This document shows, in pieces, positions 1-7,356 of a stretch of 16,460 bases of DNA. Each line of letters begins with the position of its first letter. The stretch's first letter is position 1. The notes below the pieces were generated by a model, which had not been told where the DNA came from, searched no databases, and saw only the letters and a list, made by a program, of their open reading frames with translations. The stretch is from Dehalococcoidia bacterium (GTDB taxonomy: Bacteria; Chloroflexota; Dehalococcoidia; Lucifugimonadales; UBA3495). The translations under genes were made by a program, and so were the position numbers. The stretch is taken from contig DPHC01000001.1 in the NCBI GenBank assembly GCA_003523055.1, positions 103,475 to 119,934 of the forward strand, written 5' to 3'.

Positions 1-30
1 CCAATTCTCGCTTTTAAGTACTTAAGTTAA

Positions 31-456
31 TTAATCTATTCCTGAAGTTCCTACCCATCCGGTTTGTGATATGTCAATGATTTCACCGTTGGGTCCGGAA
101 TATTTTTTCTCTACATTTGCATGTCTATTGTCCATTCCGACTCCTAATGCTTGGTTAATACTGTCTCTAGGAGCTGAGTTGTTTTTTCTTAATTTTTCTT
201 CCGTGTCTGCAATATCTTCTACTTGGAATCCTATATGATGAATTCCTGAGTATTCTTTTCCAAATTCTTCACCTGCCACAACGTCATTTTTGAAATTCAA
301 TATTGCCATATTTATATTCCCATCACTAAGGTAATATCCGTAGGCGTTTTTGCCATCAAGTTTCCCTACTTCTTCCATATCAAAACATTCTTTATAGAAT
401 TTTGCTGTCTCGTCAGGATTTGTGGAGGATATAGCTATATGCTTTATTTTAGGCAT
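31..456 (-). CDS. VOC-family (glyoxalase-fold) protein, single domain
   Basis: This is a 141-residue protein of the vicinal oxygen chelate superfamily, whose members are metal-dependent lyases, isomerases, dioxygenases or resistance proteins. Its substrate cannot be told from sequence. Typical half-module signatures are visible: KIKHIAI at residues 3-9 (candidate metal ligand H6), HHIGFQVED at 73-81 (H73 or H74) and GPNGEIIDIS at 121-130 (candidate ligand E125). The length fits one two-module VOC chain that would act as a dimer. The ATG start is supported by an AGGAG ribosome site six bases upstream (463-467 on the plus strand). The gene is transcribed away from the flavin monooxygenase at 596 and shares a 139-bp control region with it. 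Lactoylglutathione lyase is one possibility, but a methylmalonyl-CoA-epimerase-like or other VOC role is equally open. The fold assignment is secure and the function is not. Confidence 0.88.
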   Translation of the reverse strand: MPKIKHIAISSTNPDETAKFYKECFDMEEVGKLDGKNAYGYYLSDGNINMAILNFKNDVVAGEEFGKEYSGIHHIGFQVEDIADTEEKLRKNNSAPRDSINQALGVGMDNRHANVEKKYSGPNGEIIDISQTGWVGTSGID

Positions 457-480
457 TAGGCACTCCTTTTCTGTTGATTT

Positions 481-515
481 TTGAAAATTGTAAGGCTTAG
501 GGTATAAACTTACAA
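481..515. promoter_or_regulatory. Overlapping divergent promoters with a 7-bp inverted repeat
   Basis: Two sigma-70-like promoters are interleaved here. On the plus strand, TTGAAA (481-486) lies 16 bp before TATAAA (503-508) and would serve the monooxygenase operon with a leader of about 80 nt. On the minus strand, TTGTAA (515-510) lies 17 bp before TACAAT (492-487) and would serve the VOC gene with a leader of about 24 nt. The same stretch holds a perfect inverted repeat, TTGTAAG at 488-494 and CTTACAA at 509-515, with arm centres 21 bp apart (two helical turns). A dimeric regulator could bind it, but the repeat coincides with the two hexamers of the minus-strand promoter and may be accidental. 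Promoters are judged by eye against consensus. Confidence 0.4.
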
Positions 516-595
516 CTAATTATAGCTGTATAACTTCAATTGGATAAAATAATCATCAATGTTAGAATTACGGCAGATCGGTATATGGAGGAAGT

Positions 596-1762
596 ATGAG
601 TTTTGAAGGTAGAATGAAATTCGGTGTATTTATGGCACCTTTCCACAGAGTTGGAGAAAACCCCACTTTAGCATTAGAACGAGACTTGGAAATAATTCAA
701 TGGCTGGATTATTTAGGATACGATGAAGCTTATATCGGAGAGCATCACAGTGCAGGATGGGAAACAATTTCATCCCCAGAAGTTTTCATAGCTACCGCTG
801 CAGAAAGAACTAAAAACATTCGTTTGGGTTCAGGAGTGGTCAGTTTACCGTATCATCATCCTTTTATGGTGGCTAATAGATTTACATTGTTAGACCACTT
901 AACCAAAGGTAGAGTTATTTTAGGAGTAGGACCAGGAGCTTTAGCATCTGATGCTTACATGCTTGGAATTGACCCTACACGACAAAGACAAATGATGGAT
1001 GAATCTTTGGGAATAATAAAACGTCTAATGACTGAAACTGAACCAATCACGTACAAAAGCGATTGGTTTGAATTAAATGAAGCAATACTTCAAATGAGAC
1101 CTTACCAGCAGCCACATATTCCTATGGCAGTAGCCTCAGTCCAATCTCCAGCAGGTGTTACAGTAGCTGGCAAATACGGAGCATCAGTTATCTCTTTAAG
1201 CGTTCCTAGAGGAATGATTAGAGAAACTAATCTCCAAGAGTTATGGTCTATTTGTGAAGCGACTGCTGAGGAACATGGGCAGATAGTACGAAGAGAAGAC
1301 TGGGCTTTATCTGTAGGTGTCCATTTGTCTGAAACCAGAGAGCAGGCAAAAGAAGACATAAGAGTTGGAGGTGCTAGAGTTACTAAAGAATATTTTGATC
1401 AAACTTTAGGCAACGCTGGCCCAGATGTTCCAGACAATCAAATAGTGGATTATATGGTAGAGAACAACCAATGGATCGTTGGCACTCCTGACGATTGTAT
1501 AGAAGCAATTAACCGATTACAGGAAATAAGTGGCGGATTCGGTAAATTCATGATTAGAGTAGAGGATTGGTGTTCACGAGAAAAGAATTTACACAGTTAT
1601 GAATTATTAGCTAGGTATGTAATGCCTCATTTCCAAAATACTTTGATTGGCATTGAAGCTTCTAACAAATGGGCAGCTTCAGTTAAAGATAAATTGCAAG
1701 TTAATAGAAGAGCAGGTCTTCAAACAGCTTCCGATGATCATTATCAAGGAAAAACTAATTAA
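596..1762 (+). CDS. LLM-class flavin-dependent monooxygenase (limonene 1,2-monooxygenase-like)
   Basis: This 388-residue protein belongs to the bacterial-luciferase-like (LLM) TIM-barrel family. Members use reduced FMN or F420 to oxidise organic substrates. It closely resembles the LimB type: the N-terminal strand MKFGVFMAPFH (7-17), ENPTLALERD (21-30), GEHHSAGWE (48-56), GSGVVSLPYHHP (78-89) and GRVILGVGPG (105-114) follow the pattern I associate with limonene 1,2-monooxygenase, and the length matches too. The EHH at 49-51 corresponds to the conserved histidine region near the flavin in luciferases. The ATG at 596 has GGAGG four bases upstream. An internal ATG at 614 (MKFGVF) matches the usual family N-terminus and is an alternative. 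The flavin reductase partner is not in the window. Pyruvate kinase follows after 25-31 bp, so the two are probably co-transcribed. The actual substrate is unknown; alkanesulfonate, alkane or terpenoid oxidation are all conceivable. Confidence 0.92.
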   Translation: MSFEGRMKFGVFMAPFHRVGENPTLALERDLEIIQWLDYLGYDEAYIGEHHSAGWETISSPEVFIATAAERTKNIRLGSGVVSLPYHHPFMVANRFTLLDHLTKGRVILGVGPGALASDAYMLGIDPTRQRQMMDESLGIIKRLMTETEPITYKSDWFELNEAILQMRPYQQPHIPMAVASVQSPAGVTVAGKYGASVISLSVPRGMIRETNLQELWSICEATAEEHGQIVRREDWALSVGVHLSETREQAKEDIRVGGARVTKEYFDQTLGNAGPDVPDNQIVDYMVENNQWIVGTPDDCIEAINRLQEISGGFGKFMIRVEDWCSREKNLHSYELLARYVMPHFQNTLIGIEASNKWAASVKDKLQVNRRAGLQTASDDHYQGKTN

Positions 1763-1793
1763 AAATTTTATTTAGCATTGGCTTTGAGTGACT

Positions 1794-3206
1794 ATGAGAA
1801 AAACAAAAATTGTTATAACCATTGGACCATCAACTGATTCTCCGGAAATGATTGATCAATTAGTTGAGCATGGTATGGACTGTGCAAGGCTAAATTTCTC
1901 TCATGGAACTTTTGACAGTCACGAAAAAATTATAAAAGCTGTAAGAGCCGCATCAGAAAAACATAACAGACCAGTGGCTATACTGCAGGATCTAGGTGGC
2001 ATAAAAATGCGCCTAGGTAAAATTGACGGCCAAATCCAATTGAATCACGGAGACTTAGTATCTGTCATAGCTGCTGAGTCTTCAGACGATCCTACAATTA
2101 TTCCCTTCCCTCAACCAGAGATACTAAAAAATCTTAGTGAAAATAATTTGATATATATTTCTGATGGTACGATATGTCTGGAAATATTATCTAATAGTGA
2201 CGGCGTCATTTCTTGTAGAGTTAGAAATGGAGGAATGATATCTTCATTCAAAGGATTAAATTTACCAGGCGCAATGATTGATCTTCCAGTTCTTACAGAA
2301 GCAGACAAAAAAGCAATACAATTTGGTGTTGAGCAAGGTGTGGATTGGGTAGCAGTGTCTTTTGTTAGATCTTTAGCAGATGTACGTTACGCGAGAGATT
2401 ATCTGAAAAAAGCCGGTAGCACAGCTCCTATGATGGCAAAATTGGAACGTGCTGAAGTTGTAGAAAACCTAGAAGAAATATTAACTGAAGTTGATGGAGT
2501 TATGGTTGCTAGAGGGGATTTAGGTGTCGAAATAGACATGGTTGAAGTTCCCATTATTCAAAAAAATATTGTGTCTAAAGCAAAACAGGCTGCGAAAGTC
2601 TCGGTAATTGCTACACAGATGTTGAGATCTATGGTAGTCTCTCCGACCCCGACCCGAGCTGAAGTGTCAGACATTTGTAACGCAGTACTTGATGGTTGTG
2701 ATGCTATTTTATTGTCTGATGAAACAGCAGTTGGAGCATTTCCAATAGAAGCTTTGACAGTAGCGGCAAGAACTATAGAAAAATCTGAAGAGATTTACCC
2801 TTATTATCAAGACCTTAGTGAAAATGATAGAACTCAAGCCATTGCATCAGGAGCCGCACGGATAGTACGGAGCTTGGGGGCTAAGCCAGTTGTAGTTACT
2901 AATTCTGGAGCGTCGGCTCGGCAAATTTCAAGATTCAGACCAGATAGTGAAATTATAGTTTTAACCCATAATAAAGAAGTTTTGAATAGACTTGCTTTAC
3001 TTTGGGGATGCACGGCTGTGGGAGTTGTCCCTGTAGAACGTGACTCTGATAAGTTGGTAGCAAGCATAGTTGATACTCTCCGTAGTTCAGGCAAAATAAG
3101 TGATAAAGATTTGATAACAATAGTGTATGGCTTGATGACAGGAGTTACAGGAACTACAAACGCTATGCAAGTTTTAGACATGCAAGAATATTTATCTAGT
3201 GAATAG
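1794..3206 (+). CDS. pyk: Pyruvate kinase
   Basis: Cytoplasmic glycolytic enzyme converting phosphoenolpyruvate and ADP to pyruvate and ATP. The whole fold is present: N-terminal TKIVITIGPS, ARLNFSHG at about residues 31-38 (substrate and K+ site residues R, N, S, H), the B domain at about 66-163, the catalytic lysine and acidic ligand in MAKLERAEV (K216, E218), ARGDLGVE at 239-246, the active-site threonine in ATQML (T274), and NAVLDGCDAILLSDET, followed by a C-terminal regulatory domain to residue 470. I prefer the ATG at 1794 because it gives MRKTKIV, the usual family N-terminus; a GTG two codons earlier (1788) is also in frame and neither has a strong ribosome site. The usual GPxIR motif reads GGIKMR here (about 68-73), a proline-to-isoleucine change. 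The gene follows the LLM monooxygenase closely and is followed 23 bp later by a lipoprotein gene, suggesting one transcript. Confidence 0.97.
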   Translation: MRKTKIVITIGPSTDSPEMIDQLVEHGMDCARLNFSHGTFDSHEKIIKAVRAASEKHNRPVAILQDLGGIKMRLGKIDGQIQLNHGDLVSVIAAESSDDPTIIPFPQPEILKNLSENNLIYISDGTICLEILSNSDGVISCRVRNGGMISSFKGLNLPGAMIDLPVLTEADKKAIQFGVEQGVDWVAVSFVRSLADVRYARDYLKKAGSTAPMMAKLERAEVVENLEEILTEVDGVMVARGDLGVEIDMVEVPIIQKNIVSKAKQAAKVSVIATQMLRSMVVSPTPTRAEVSDICNAVLDGCDAILLSDETAVGAFPIEALTVAARTIEKSEEIYPYYQDLSENDRTQAIASGAARIVRSLGAKPVVVTNSGASARQISRFRPDSEIIVLTHNKEVLNRLALLWGCTAVGVVPVERDSDKLVASIVDTLRSSGKISDKDLITIVYGLMTGVTGTTNAMQVLDMQEYLSSE

Positions 3207-3229
3207 GGTCCGAAGTGATGGATTGAATT

Positions 3230-4381
3230 ATGACTAGAGCTTTATTATTAGGAATGTTAATCTCTATGTTTGTATTGGTAGGTTGTGACCAACAAACAAA
3301 AACAGAATTCATATCTCAATCCACTGTGATTCCAGATACTCCGGTTCCGAATACTCCTATGCCTACTAAAATAGAGGCACCGAAAATTAAGAAAAAAGAA
3401 TCTCAATTACCCAAGCCGCCACAAGGAAAGAGCGATCGGATCAAGGCAGTAGCTTCTAAATATTCACTGGTTGGCATCATTCAATTTGAGCTAGATAATC
3501 CAGAAATTGTTACGATTGAACAAATGGATTCAGGGAGTATAGTTGGGCCCAGTGTAGTCCAGCTGTTAAATGGTCAATACCGTATGTACTTGCAGAGTAG
3601 ACCCAAAGGCTACCCTAGATTGATAGATGGATATGAAGTAACTCATATAGTTAGCTTAATTTCAGATGACGCTCTCACTTGGGAAATAGAACCAGGCGTT
3701 CGTATTGAACATGGGGGAGTTGACGATTTAGATTATCAGGCAGGAGAACCGGAGGCATTTATTGGAAATGAAGATAAATATTATATGGCTTACACCGGTA
3801 GATATTTAGGTGTTGATGAAGGGAATGGGAAAGACCAATTGATGCATCGAATACTATTTGCGACGTCAGACGATGGATTAGAATGGACAAAAACAGGAAC
3901 TCATTTTGCAGGTGAATTGAGAAACGATTTCGCTTCTAGTGCTGATGTTACTTTAATTGATGATGAATACGTAATTTATTACAGTGGCGGAAGGGTTATC
4001 GCTAGTACTACATCTGCTGATGGACTAAATTGGGAAAAAGGTTCTGTCCTTTTTGGTTTTGGCCATGATTCAACTGTAGTGGAATACGAAGACAATTATT
4101 ATATGTTTGTGAAAATTCCAAAAGAATTCTATTATGAGAAAAACCCTGAGCTAGAGAACGATATATTGGGTATGGTTATGTCCGAAGATGGGATTAATTG
4201 GCCTAAAGAGTTTTATCAGGTTGTCGTGAATGACGAGTATGGCGATGAAATTCCAGTTTTTGAACTACAAGATCCGGGTTCAGTAACATTGCCGGATGGT
4301 TCTTTCAGAGTATTTCTAAATAATAATATGGGTAAGGCAATATACTCAATTAAGCTGATTGGACGGATTCCAAAACCTTAA
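3230..4381 (+). CDS. Lipoprotein with a predicted glycosidase-like beta-propeller domain
   Basis: A 383-residue predicted secreted lipoprotein of unknown function. The N-terminus is a short signal peptide ending in a lipobox, LVGC, with the lipidated cysteine at C19. A proline- and lysine-rich tether follows (about 35-66, TPVPNTPMP and KKKESQLPKPP). From about residue 78 the chain consists of repeated beta units. Four Asp-box-like motifs are visible: SDDALTW (145-151), SDDGLEW (213-219), SADGLNW (262-268) and SEDGINW (318-324). Between them are strands of the pattern hydrophobic-xx-G/D-x-Y-x-M-Y (QYRMY, KYYMAY, EYVIYY, NYYMFV, SFRVFL). This layout is typical of the five-bladed propellers of GH43/GH32-like and related sugar-binding proteins. 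I cannot identify catalytic acids, so binding rather than hydrolysis is possible. The ribosome site is weak. It lies 23 bp after pyk and 14 bp before the next gene. Confidence 0.75.
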   Translation: MTRALLLGMLISMFVLVGCDQQTKTEFISQSTVIPDTPVPNTPMPTKIEAPKIKKKESQLPKPPQGKSDRIKAVASKYSLVGIIQFELDNPEIVTIEQMDSGSIVGPSVVQLLNGQYRMYLQSRPKGYPRLIDGYEVTHIVSLISDDALTWEIEPGVRIEHGGVDDLDYQAGEPEAFIGNEDKYYMAYTGRYLGVDEGNGKDQLMHRILFATSDDGLEWTKTGTHFAGELRNDFASSADVTLIDDEYVIYYSGGRVIASTTSADGLNWEKGSVLFGFGHDSTVVEYEDNYYMFVKIPKEFYYEKNPELENDILGMVMSEDGINWPKEFYQVVVNDEYGDEIPVFELQDPGSVTLPDGSFRVFLNNNMGKAIYSIKLIGRIPKP

Positions 4382-4395
4382 AGGAAAATTAAGCT

Positions 4396-4905
4396 TTGCC
4401 TAATATAACGTTATTAATAGCTCAATCGTTAGATGGATATGTAGCAACAGAAGATGGAAGTGTTGCGTGGTTAGATGACTTCAATAATTTTGATAATGAA
4501 GATTATGGATTTAATTTATTTTATGAGTCAATTGATACGGTTATTGAAGGGAACACTACATACAAACAATTCGAAGCTAAGCATGAAGGTAAATTCCATT
4601 ATGTTTTTAGTCACAAAGAATATTTTTCAGATAATTCGCTTAAGTATGTTGCAGGTAACGTTAAAACTTTTATTGATGGTTTAGATCAGCAGCATCAGAA
4701 TATTTTTCTTATTGGTGGTCCCAATCTTATGAGTCAATTTTTATTGGAGAACTTAATTGATTCAATGATAATCTGCACAATGCCTGTTCTATTGGGTGCA
4801 GGAATATCTCTATTTACGGCAGACGAATTTACTGAAATTGAGTTGAAAATTAAACTAACTCAAAGCTATGCAAACGGTGTAGTAAAAATAGAATATCAAC
4901 TCTGA
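4396..4905 (+). CDS. Dihydrofolate reductase-like / RibD C-terminal domain protein, TTG start
   Basis: A 169-residue protein of the DHFR superfamily branch that contains the RibD C-terminal domain (YyaP/YwjB type). These are usually annotated as dihydrofolate reductase family proteins and are generally uncharacterised NADPH-binding reductases. Visible signatures are ITLLIAQSLDGYVA at the N-terminus (4-17), EGNTTYKQF at 51-59 (the counterpart of the family GRxTY segment, here with N in place of R), FLIGGPN at 104-110 (nucleotide-binding glycine pair) and PVLLGAGISLF at 130-140. The start must be the TTG at 4396: the first beta strand begins at residue 4, no ATG lies near, and AAGGA at 4381-4385 is a good ribosome site ten bases upstream, overlapping the preceding gene's stop. 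It appears to be the last gene of the 596-4905 run. A true folate role is not shown. Confidence 0.85.
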   Translation: MPNITLLIAQSLDGYVATEDGSVAWLDDFNNFDNEDYGFNLFYESIDTVIEGNTTYKQFEAKHEGKFHYVFSHKEYFSDNSLKYVAGNVKTFIDGLDQQHQNIFLIGGPNLMSQFLLENLIDSMIICTMPVLLGAGISLFTADEFTEIELKIKLTQSYANGVVKIEYQL

Positions 4906-5000
4906 TAATATCTATTAAGTTTTAGATTGTATTCGAGGATTTAATTAATAGAAAGGCAGTAATTTTAGTTTCTGCACAATTTGGTAACTTGAATGAACTT

Positions 5001-5017
5001 TATAATAGGACCGAGGT
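5001..5017 (+). promoter_or_regulatory. Candidate -10 element and ribosome site before the DapB/Ord-like gene
   Basis: The 117-bp gap after 4905 contains a perfect TATAAT at 5001-5006 with no convincing -35 at 17 bp (TTGGTA at 4981 is only 14 bp away). GAGGT at 5013-5017 is the ribosome site for the ATG at 5023. If the -10 is real, the leader would be only about ten bases. No terminator-like hairpin is seen in the gap, so read-through from the upstream genes is also possible. Confidence 0.3.
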
Positions 5018-5022
5018 AAGAT

Positions 5023-5910
5023 ATGACAACAAAAGTTATAATATATGGCGTGGGTCAAATGAATATGTTGGCTACGAGATTATTAAAAGACAGAGGCATT
5101 GAAATTGCAGGAGCAATTAATAGACCTGGCCCTAAAATCGGCAAAGATTTGGGATTGTTAGCAGGTATTGGTTATTTAAACGTCCCCATATCTGATGATC
5201 CAGAAAAAGTGCTATCAAAGACAGCAGATATAGTTATTGTTGCAGTGGCAAGTGAATTGCCCACAATGTTTCCAATCTACAAACAATGCTTGGAAGCAAA
5301 AAAAAATGTAGCTACTATAGGAGAAAGCTCTTCATTCTCTTGGAGATTATACCCCGAACTAACCATCGAATTAGATAATATAGCAAAAAAAAATGGCGTT
5401 ACAATAACTGGAACTGGTGCACAAGATTTTGGCATCGTGCATCTAGGAATATTGATGTCAGGAGCTTGTCATACAATAGATAAAATTATCTATCGTTGTT
5501 ATTTTGACCCAACTAACTTTGGAGAAGAAACACGTGCCACATTATCAAAAAGCCCAAGCATGTATACAACGTTTTGGGATAATGTAGCTTCAGCTTTGGA
5601 TCTCACCATTATTGATGTTAAAGAAAATATAGATGGTAGTGGAACACAATTAAATATCACAACTGAAGAGGGCATAAAAATGATTGGAGAATATAAATTT
5701 ACAACTGAAAAAGAATTCAAAGAGTGGGAGATCCAAGGCGAACCCAATCTCAAAGTAAAAGTAAATGGGTTAGGTTCGCCAGTGGTAACATCAGTTCAAA
5801 CTGTAAATAGAATCCCTCATATTTTACAAGCGCCGCCTGGTTATGTAACTATTGAGAAATTGCCAATTCTAAAGTATCAAAGTTTTTGGGGTAAACAGCC
5901 TACTGAATGA
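5023..5910 (+). CDS. NAD(P)-dependent dehydrogenase of the DapB / 2,4-diaminopentanoate dehydrogenase type
   Basis: A 295-residue cytoplasmic oxidoreductase. Its N-terminal Rossmann fold begins VIIYGVGQMN (5-14, GxGxM fingerprint), followed by IEIAGAINRPGPKIGKDLG (26-44), a layout shared with dihydrodipicolinate reductases. The C-terminal segment NRIPHILQAPPGYVTIEKLP (262-281) matches the pattern I associate with the C-terminal domain of 2,4-diaminopentanoate dehydrogenase (Ord) and related amine dehydrogenases, not with true DapB. The middle contains TGTGAQDFGIVHLGILMSG (129-147), where that family has a GTGVNPGF-like loop. None of the neighbours expected for ornithine fermentation (ord or ora genes) is in the window, so the substrate may be another amine or imine. 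The ATG start has GAGGT five bases upstream. Its last 11 bp overlap the convergent gltD end. Confidence 0.78.
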   Translation: MTTKVIIYGVGQMNMLATRLLKDRGIEIAGAINRPGPKIGKDLGLLAGIGYLNVPISDDPEKVLSKTADIVIVAVASELPTMFPIYKQCLEAKKNVATIGESSSFSWRLYPELTIELDNIAKKNGVTITGTGAQDFGIVHLGILMSGACHTIDKIIYRCYFDPTNFGEETRATLSKSPSMYTTFWDNVASALDLTIIDVKENIDGSGTQLNITTEEGIKMIGEYKFTTEKEFKEWEIQGEPNLKVKVNGLGSPVVTSVQTVNRIPHILQAPPGYVTIEKLPILKYQSFWGKQPTE

Positions 5911-7354
5911 CTGGTAACGTTTTAGGAAGGTTAGTGGCTCCAGAAAGATGTGCATCTATGCACCGTGCTACTTCTCGTCCTTCTGAGATAGCCCATACTA
6001 CTAATGATTGTCCTCTAACCATGTCACCGCCAGCAAACACATTAGATACGCTGGTCATCTTGTTAGAATCTACTTTAACGTTGCCCCGATCATCTAGTTC
6101 GACTCCCAATTGATCTAAGAGTCCATTATGTTCTGGGTGAATGAATCCCATAGCCAGAAGTACTAATTCGGCATCCGTATCAAACGTACTGTCGGGTACT
6201 TCTGCCATATTGTATCTTCCATTTTCGTCAGGTGACCACTCTACTCTAACGGCTTGTAGTTTCTCCAATTTCTCGTTGCCTACAAATTGTTTGGTTAAAA
6301 TGTTGTAATCGCGTATGCCACCCTCATCATGAGCAGGAGATGATCTAAGTATCCTTGGCCATTCTGGCCAAGGATTTCCTTCTTCTCGTTCTTCTGGTGG
6401 TTCAGGAAGTAGTTCGAATTGATGTATTACTTCTGCTCCTTGGCGGATGGCAGTACCTAGACAGTCAGCCCCGGTGTCTCCGCCACCTAATATGATGACT
6501 CTTTTGCCTTCAGCATTGATTAGTTCATCATCAGGTATAGACTGACCAGAAAGAATTCTGTTTTGTTGTGTAAGGTATTCCATTGCGAAATGGACCCCAC
6601 TTAAATTTCTACCTTCTACTGGGAGATCTCGTGCTTGGGTAGACCCTCCGGTTAAACATATAGCATCAAAGTCATTTATTACGTTTTTAACATCGTAATC
6701 AACTCCTACATTCGTGTTGGTTACGAAATTTATGCCTTCTTTTTTCATGAGGTCAACTTTTCTGTCTACGATATGTTTTTCCAATTTAAAATCGGGGATA
6801 CCTAGCATTAGTAGGCCGCCGATTTTTTCTGATCGCTCGTATACAGTTACATAATGCCCTGCTCTATTAAGCTGTTGAGCTGCAGCAAGGCCTGACGGTC
6901 CAGAACCTATAACTGCTACTTTTTTACCTGTCCGTACTTTTGGTGGTTCTGGTTTAATCCAACCATTAGCGTATCCACGTTCTGAGATTTCTTTTTCAAT
7001 ATATTCAATAGTCACAGGATCGTTGTTAATACTTAATACGCAAGATGATTCGCAAGGTGCTGGGCAAATGCGTCCAGTGAATTCAGGGAAGTTGTTTGTA
7101 CTCAACAATACTTCCACTGCTTTTTCCCAATTCCCTAGATATACCTGGTGATTGAACTCAGGTATTACATTCCCTAGAGGGCATCCTGTGTGGCAAAACG
7201 GTACTGCGCAATCCATGCAGCGCCCTGATTGCTCCTGGATAGCTTTCCCGTCCCAAGTTTCGTAAAATTCTGCATAATCTCGAATCCTAGTATGTGGATC
7301 CCGTTTCTCAGGTGGTTCTCTATTAAATTCTATAAATCCTGTAGGTTTTCCCAT
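5900..7354 (-). CDS. gltD: Glutamate synthase small (beta) subunit, NADPH type
   Basis: The 484-residue flavoprotein subunit of glutamate synthase. It takes electrons from NAD(P)H through FAD and Fe-S clusters to the large subunit. The cysteines of the N-terminal 4Fe-4S region are intact: C46, C49, C54, C58 (CMDCAVPFCHTGC) and C97, C101, C105 (CPAPCESSC). The FAD-binding dinucleotide fold is GSGPSGLAAA (150-159) and the NADPH-binding fold GGGDTGADC (290-298). The C-terminal FAGGDMVRGQSLVVWAISEGREVA segment closes the FAD site. The length is typical of the family. The start codon lies two bases after the gltB stop, and the ribosome site (AAGGGA) lies within the last codons and stop of gltB, so translation is probably coupled. 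The 3' end overlaps the convergent gene by 11 bp, leaving no room for a dedicated terminator between them. Confidence 0.98.
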   Translation of the reverse strand: MGKPTGFIEFNREPPEKRDPHTRIRDYAEFYETWDGKAIQEQSGRCMDCAVPFCHTGCPLGNVIPEFNHQVYLGNWEKAVEVLLSTNNFPEFTGRICPAPCESSCVLSINNDPVTIEYIEKEISERGYANGWIKPEPPKVRTGKKVAVIGSGPSGLAAAQQLNRAGHYVTVYERSEKIGGLLMLGIPDFKLEKHIVDRKVDLMKKEGINFVTNTNVGVDYDVKNVINDFDAICLTGGSTQARDLPVEGRNLSGVHFAMEYLTQQNRILSGQSIPDDELINAEGKRVIILGGGDTGADCLGTAIRQGAEVIHQFELLPEPPEEREEGNPWPEWPRILRSSPAHDEGGIRDYNILTKQFVGNEKLEKLQAVRVEWSPDENGRYNMAEVPDSTFDTDAELVLLAMGFIHPEHNGLLDQLGVELDDRGNVKVDSNKMTSVSNVFAGGDMVRGQSLVVWAISEGREVARCIDAHLSGATNLPKTLPVIQ

Positions 7355-7356
7355 AT

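Noticed and set aside
14..25. 12-bp palindrome TTAAGTACTTAA after the first VOC gene
   Set aside because: It is short, AT-rich and without a T-run; too weak to call a terminator or operator.
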